A stretch of 6,971 nucleotides of DNA from Alphaproteobacteria bacterium (GTDB lineage Bacteria > Pseudomonadota > Alphaproteobacteria > ATCC43930 > CGMCC-115725): contig JASHRZ010000182.1 in NCBI GenBank assembly GCA_030037055.1, positions 1-6,971 of the forward strand, read 5' to 3'. A program made the position numbers and the translations under genes. The notes beneath the pieces are model-generated. The model was not told where the DNA came from, did no database searches, and worked only from the letters and a program-made list of their open reading frames with translations. Positions 6,199 to 6,971 of this stretch are shown in pieces; the first letter of the stretch is position 1; each line of letters opens with the position of its first letter.

Positions 6199-6971
6199 GT
6201 GCCGCGTCCCGCGGCGAGCGCCGGCAAAAGGGGCGTGGTCTGCGCTTTTTTTAACGGCGCTGATCGGCCGGCCGCCCTGCATCGCCGCCGATCCCGAGCC
6301 CATCAGGGTCGGCTTTTCCGCCGAGCTCACGGGCGGTCTTGCCGGCTAGGCAAGCAGACCCTGCTCACGGCGCAGATCTGGGCGGGGGAAGTCAACGCCA
6401 AGGGCGGATTGCTCGCGCAAGCTGGTCTATTTCGACGACCACAGCAATCCGGCGCCGGTGCCCTTCATCTACGACAAGCTGCCCGAGGTCGACCTCGTCG
6501 ACCTCTTGCCGGCGAGCGGCACCAATATCAGCTCAGCCGCCATGCCGTCGGTGATCATTCACAACAGGCTCGTCATGGTAATGCTGGCGCTGGTGGTGAA
6601 CGAGACCTTCCACTAGGGACGCTACTTCCAGACCATGCCTTACGCGCCCGACGGCAAGGATTTGCTAACGCGCGGCTTCTTCGAAGCGGCGATGTCGATG
6701 AATCCCAAGCCCAAGACCGTGGCCATTGTCGGCGCCCATGCAGAGTTCGCCAAGGGTGCGCTCGAAGGTGTGCGGCGCCACATCAAGCGGCTCGGGCTCG
6801 AGACCGTCGACGACCGGACATACCCGCCTAGCACCGTCGATTTCGCGCCGATCGTCCGCGCCATCGCCGCCGCCAACCTGGAGGTGAGCATGGTCGCCTC
6901 CTATCCCGCCGACACCTCGAACTTCCTGCGCGCGGCGAGCGAGCGCGGGCTCAAGGCTCGGATCTTCGGCG
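6199..6971 (+). pseudogene. LivK-type ABC transporter substrate-binding protein, broken, 3' end outside window
   Basis: Reading across frames gives a Peripla_BP_6 (branched-chain amino acid/small-acid) binding protein. A probable signal peptide (ALFLTALIG, then CIAA) precedes DPEPIRVGFSAELTGGLAG, which meets TAG at 6347-6349. The reading continues one frame over with GKQTLLTAQIWAGEVNAKGG, then returns to the first frame at about 6411-6416 with RKLVYFDDHSNPAPVPFIYD, SGTNISSAAMPSVIIHNR and NETFH. A second TAG at 6614-6616 follows; relatives usually have an aromatic residue here, so TAC or TAT to TAG is plausible. After it, open to the window end, come GRYFQTMPYAPDG, GFFEAAMSMNPKPKTVAIVG, DRTYPPSTVDFAPIVRAI and VASYPADTSNFLRAA. 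The start is uncertain: GTG 6199 reaches the signal peptide only if the T7 run at 6246-6252 is one T too long. No full product is expected. It lies immediately after the carboxyltransferase gene, fitting a former uptake component of the same locus. Confidence 0.9.

Noticed and set aside
6243..6254. T-rich run after the carboxyltransferase gene as an intrinsic terminator
   Set aside because: No adequate GC stem lies directly upstream of the T run, and the run falls inside the signal-peptide region of the binding-protein remnant.
4612..6330. 572-codon minus-strand open frame opposite the carboxyltransferase gene
   Set aside because: The plus strand encodes a complete carboxyltransferase with conserved motifs and a ribosome binding site; the minus translation is His/Arg/Ala-rich shadow sequence.
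1..6971. Insertion sequence, phage, CRISPR, toxin-antitoxin or defence system
   Set aside because: No transposase, integrase, regularly spaced repeats, terminal inverted repeats with target duplications, or small paired genes were found; the lesions look like ordinary deletions, indels and point mutations.

Overview
This is a GC-rich window with the gene content and codon use of an alphaproteobacterium, most likely Hyphomicrobiales (Bradyrhizobium/Rhodopseudomonas-like). That placement is inferred from protein family resemblance and base composition only; there is no rRNA or other phylogenetic marker here.

Layout, left to right. (1) Positions 1-752 hold the 3' part of a CzcB/HlyD-type periplasmic adaptor of a tripartite RND efflux pump. 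(2) From 774 the partner inner-membrane permease (CzcA family) begins, but it is a wreck: about 44 N-terminal residues, a loss of roughly 35 residues, then 13 recognisable residues in another frame, and nothing more. (3) About 150 bases later, without the rest of the permease, comes the C-terminal half of an OprB-type carbohydrate porin, with one nonsense codon and three frame changes (to 1914). (4) Positions 1965-2822 carry an intact crotonase-superfamily gene. (5) Positions 3054-4394, minus strand, carry an intact lipoprotein S41 (C-terminal processing) protease. (6) Positions 4645-6192 carry an intact acyl-CoA carboxylase carboxyltransferase (beta) subunit, divergent from the protease across a 250-base intergenic region that holds a small inverted repeat. 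(7) From about 6199 to the window end runs a broken LivK-type ABC substrate-binding protein gene.

How the genes fit together. The crotonase, the carboxyltransferase and the LivK-type binding protein are the kinds of genes found in catabolic loci for small organic or branched acids (uptake, CoA-ester carboxylation, double-bond chemistry), but no ligase, biotin carboxylase or permease is visible, so no pathway can be assigned. The efflux part looks like a pump operon that has lost its permease.

The dominant theme is gene decay: three clear pseudogenes (permease, porin, binding protein) alternate with three intact genes of normal length. I see no mobile element, CRISPR array, tRNA, rRNA or new defence-like system. 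I do not think this window contains an undescribed biological system; the interest lies in the decay pattern and in the atypical active-site residues of the two CoA enzymes.
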